The notes under the pieces were generated by a model. It made no database searches and was not told the origin of the DNA. It saw only the letters and a program-made list of their open reading frames with translations. Shown here piece by piece: positions 61,891-64,000 of a stretch of 64,000 bases of DNA (position 1 is the first letter of the stretch; each line of letters begins with the position of its first letter). Source of the stretch: JBBCJR01 sp037190805 (GTDB lineage: Bacteria > Pseudomonadota > Alphaproteobacteria > Sphingomonadales > Sphingomonadaceae); assembly GCA_037190805.1 (NCBI GenBank), contig JBBCJR010000004.1:1-64000 (forward strand). The letters are read 5' to 3'. Made by a program: the position numbers and the translations under genes.

Positions 61891-63525
61891 ATGACGCGGT
61901 TCATCTTTATCACCGGCGGCGTGGTCTCCTCGCTTGGCAAGGGTCTTATGGCGGCAAGCCTCGCGGCGTTGCTGCAGGCGCGCGGCTATCGCGTGCGAAT
62001 CCGCAAGTTCGATCCCTATCTGAACGTCGATCCGGGGACGATGAGCCCCTATCAGCATGGCGAGGTCTACGTCACCGACGACGGGGCCGAGACCGATCTC
62101 GACCTTGGCCATTACGAACGGTTCACCGGTGTTCCTGGCCGTCAGTCGGACAACATCACGTCGGGCCGGATTTATTCCAACATCATCGCCAAGGAACGGC
62201 GCGGCGATTTTCTGGGCGCCACGGTTCAGGTTATCCCCCACGTCACCGACGCCATCAAAGCGTTCGCCAAGGCCGAGACCGACGATCTCGACTTCGTGCT
62301 GTGCGAGATCGGCGGCACGGTTGGCGACATCGAAAGTCTGCCGTTCATCGAGGCGATCCGCCAGTTGAACAACGAACTGCCCCGCGGCCAGGCGGTATTC
62401 GTCCATGTGACGCTGGTGCCGTTCATCGCCGCGGCGGGCGAGCTCAAGACCAAGCCGACCCAGCATTCGGTGCGCGAGCTGACCTCGCTCGGTATTCAGC
62501 CCCAGGTGCTGGTCTGCCGGTGCGAGCGGCCCTTGCCCGACAGCGAGCGGGCGAAGATCGCGCTGTTCTGCAATGTCCGCAAGGAAGCGGTGATCCCGGC
62601 GCTCGATGCCCGCAGCATCTATGACGTGCCGTTGCAATATCATGCGCAAGGGTTGGATGCCGAAGTGCTGCGCGCGTTCGGAATTCTCGACGCCCCGGCC
62701 CCGAAACTGGGCCGTTGGGAGGATATCCAGGATCGCCTGACCAATCCCGAGGGTGAGGTGACGATCGGCGTCGTCGGCAAATATGTCGGTTTGCCGGACG
62801 CCTATAAGTCGCTGCATGAAGCGCTGGTTCACGGCGGCATCGCCAACCGCGTGAAGGTCAATGTCCGCTGGCTGGATGCCGAACTGTTCGAGGGCGCCGA
62901 CGCCGACCTCGCTGCGGAACTGGAGCCGATGCACGGCATCCTCGTGCCCGGTGGCTTTGGCGAGCGCGGATCGGAAGGCAAGATCGCCGCAGTGCGCTTC
63001 GCCCGTGAACGGCAGGTTCCATTTCTGGGTATCTGCCTTGGCATGCAGATGGCCTGCATCGAGGGCGCCCGGAACACAGCCGGTCTAAGTCGTGCCTCGA
63101 CCAGCGAATTCGGCCCGACCGACGAGCCGGTCGTCGGCCTGATCACCGAGTGGATGACGGCCGAGGGGCTTCAGCAGCGCGAGGCGGGAGGCGATCTGGG
63201 CGGCACCATGCGGCTTGGCGCCTATGACGCCCGGCTGGCAGGGAACAGTCGTATCGCCTCGATCTATGGCGGAACCGATATTTCGGAACGTCATCGCCAC
63301 CGCTACGAGGTCAATATTCATTATCGCGACGCGCTGGAACAGGGTGGCCTCGTCTTTTCCGGCCTGTCGCCGGATGGCCGTCTGCCCGAAATCGTCGAGC
63401 GCCCCGATCATCCCTGGTTTATCGGCGTTCAGTTCCACCCGGAGCTGAAATCGAAGCCGTTCGATCCACACCCGCTGTTCGATAGCTTCATCGAAGCGGC
63501 GCTTCGTCAGAGTCGCCTAGTCTGA
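61891..63525 (+). CDS. pyrG: CTP synthase
   Basis: A 544-residue enzyme that converts UTP to CTP with glutamine. The N-terminal synthetase begins TRFIFITGGVVSSLGKG, with a KFDPYLNVDPGTMSP stretch next. The glutaminase has the nucleophile Cys in LGICLGMQMACIE and the His-Glu pair in VQFHPELKSKP. ATG 61891 aligns with the family N-terminus (MTRFIFITGG); an ATG at 61882 is in frame. It is complete and ends at a hairpin that includes its stop codon. Confidence 0.96.
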   Translation: MTRFIFITGGVVSSLGKGLMAASLAALLQARGYRVRIRKFDPYLNVDPGTMSPYQHGEVYVTDDGAETDLDLGHYERFTGVPGRQSDNITSGRIYSNIIAKERRGDFLGATVQVIPHVTDAIKAFAKAETDDLDFVLCEIGGTVGDIESLPFIEAIRQLNNELPRGQAVFVHVTLVPFIAAAGELKTKPTQHSVRELTSLGIQPQVLVCRCERPLPDSERAKIALFCNVRKEAVIPALDARSIYDVPLQYHAQGLDAEVLRAFGILDAPAPKLGRWEDIQDRLTNPEGEVTIGVVGKYVGLPDAYKSLHEALVHGGIANRVKVNVRWLDAELFEGADADLAAELEPMHGILVPGGFGERGSEGKIAAVRFARERQVPFLGICLGMQMACIEGARNTAGLSRASTSEFGPTDEPVVGLITEWMTAEGLQQREAGGDLGGTMRLGAYDARLAGNSRIASIYGGTDISERHRHRYEVNIHYRDALEQGGLVFSGLSPDGRLPEIVERPDHPWFIGVQFHPELKSKPFDPHPLFDSFIEAALRQSRLV

Positions 63526-63563
63526 TCGAGGTGGCTGCGCGGGTGCGCAACCGCCCTTGATCA
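63523..63563. terminator. Hairpin at the pyrG stop codon
   Basis: Starting with the TGA of pyrG, TGATC.A.GG..GG..GCGC (63523-63540) pairs with GCGC..CC.CC.T.GATCA (63545-63563) around GGGT, with a few internal mismatches. It lies between pyrG and the convergent gene that ends at 63571 and can serve both. Confidence 0.55.
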
Positions 63564-63570
63564 AATTCGC

Positions 63571-63882
63571 TCAACGCACCTCGCGCGCGGTGGAGTCGGC
63601 TATGCCGTCGCCATCGGTATCGAGTGGCAACATGCGCGCCGGCGGACCGCTGCCGGCATCTTGAGATGCGAACAGATCCGCGAACAAGCTGGGGCCGCTA
63701 TCGGCAGGTGACGCTGCCACGGCCGCAGGAGCGTCGCCTTTGGCTAGCTTGGGCGTTTCAGGACGATTCAGGGCAGAGGGCGGAATCGATGCATCGGACG
63801 CAAACTCCGCGGCGAGCACACAGATTACGCCCGCGAACAGCAGGGCATGCCAGCGATTACGGAAAATGCGGGTTGGTAACAT
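63571..63882 (-). CDS. Hypothetical exported protein with a Ca-binding-like motif
   Basis: A 103-residue protein. An N-terminal hydrophobic helix (HALLFAGVICVLAAEFA, about residues 12-28) acts as signal or anchor; an Ala/Pro/Ser-rich middle leads to the C-terminal LDTDGDGIADS, which has the DxDxDG pattern of calcium-binding loops. I do not recognise the family. ATG 63882 is the first Met before the hydrophobic helix. It converges on pyrG across a hairpin. Confidence 0.6.
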   Translation of the reverse strand: MLPTRIFRNRWHALLFAGVICVLAAEFASDASIPPSALNRPETPKLAKGDAPAAVAASPADSGPSLFADLFASQDAGSGPPARMLPLDTDGDGIADSTAREVR

Positions 63883-63948
63883 GCATCGGCGCTTAACTTA
63901 TTCAAGGCAAAAGCGGGGTTTGCGAAGTCGGTTAATCTGGCGCTCACC

Positions 63949-64000
63949 ATGATGACGATATCGGAGTCGAAACGGTGTGAGTGGAGGCAAGTCGAAAGGG
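63949..64000 (+). CDS. Possible start of a gene running past the window
   Basis: ATG 63949 (and a second ATG directly after) opens a frame without a stop to the end of the window, starting MMTISESKRCEWR. Only 17 codons are visible, there is no clear ribosome-binding site, and nothing can be said of its function. It could equally be non-coding. Confidence 0.2.
   Translation, partial: MMTISESKRCEWRQVER

Noticed and set aside
1..64000. CRISPR arrays, insertion sequences, rRNA genes
   Set aside because: No regularly spaced repeats, transposase-like proteins with terminal repeats or rRNA-like sequence were seen.

Overview
The window is GC-rich chromosomal DNA that looks like a member of the Sphingomonadaceae (Sphingomonas or a close relative). 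This is inferred from the gene set: a class II DAHP synthase, an exosortase A fused to EpsI, a large TonB-dependent receptor beside a Spinster-like MFS carrier in a catabolic cluster, and a LiuR-type MerR regulator. No ribosomal RNA is present, so the assignment rests on protein character and neighbourhood only.

Region 1-2.5 kb is gene-poor. It holds a small acidic protein gene, several hairpins and inverted repeats, and a short YozE/SAM-like gene broken by one in-frame stop. It ends at tRNA-Glu(CTC), read on the minus strand. Region 2.8-14.7 kb is a catabolic island: an FMN-dependent alpha-hydroxy-acid dehydrogenase, a TonB receptor, a Rieske oxygenase, a MarR regulator, a ThDP-dependent decarboxylase-type enzyme, a Tat-exported enolase-superfamily protein with altered active-site residues, an MFS carrier and a FAD ferredoxin reductase. 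The enzyme types resemble the mandelate pathway combined with a ring-hydroxylating or O-demethylating oxygenase. The substrate is unknown. A 20-bp near-palindrome before the Rieske/MarR divergon recurs in imperfect form before the dehydrogenase, which suggests one regulon.

Region 14.8-23.1 kb contains class II DAHP synthase, a type I secretion system (TolC-like, ABC, HlyD-like; no substrate gene seen), sucC without sucD, and trxB.

Region 23.1-41.3 kb is a complete-looking exosortase A (XrtA) exopolysaccharide locus. A leftward arm encodes a GNAT protein, an acyl carrier protein and two unusual alpha/beta-hydrolase-like proteins. A rightward arm encodes an acyl-CoA ligase and a PLP decarboxylase, then the polysaccharide export, chain-length, tyrosine kinase, outer-membrane, ATPase, deacetylase, FemAB, glycosyltransferase, exosortase-EpsI and amidotransferase genes. 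The ACP, ligase, decarboxylase and hydrolase set looks like an uncharacterised pathway that makes and attaches an acyl or amine group, probably to the polymer or to sorted proteins.

Region 41.3-64 kb is housekeeping: truA, fmt, recR, def, a DUF2238 membrane protein, an SDR, purF, hisI, a MerR/acyl-CoA dehydrogenase pair, cysK, two MFS transporters, an alpha/beta hydrolase, a UvrD/PcrA helicase, trpE, ppiD, tpiA, secG and pyrG. Promoters of the form TTGAC(C/G)-N17-TAnnnn can be read before the tRNA, def and merR; the last two appear to give leaderless mRNAs.
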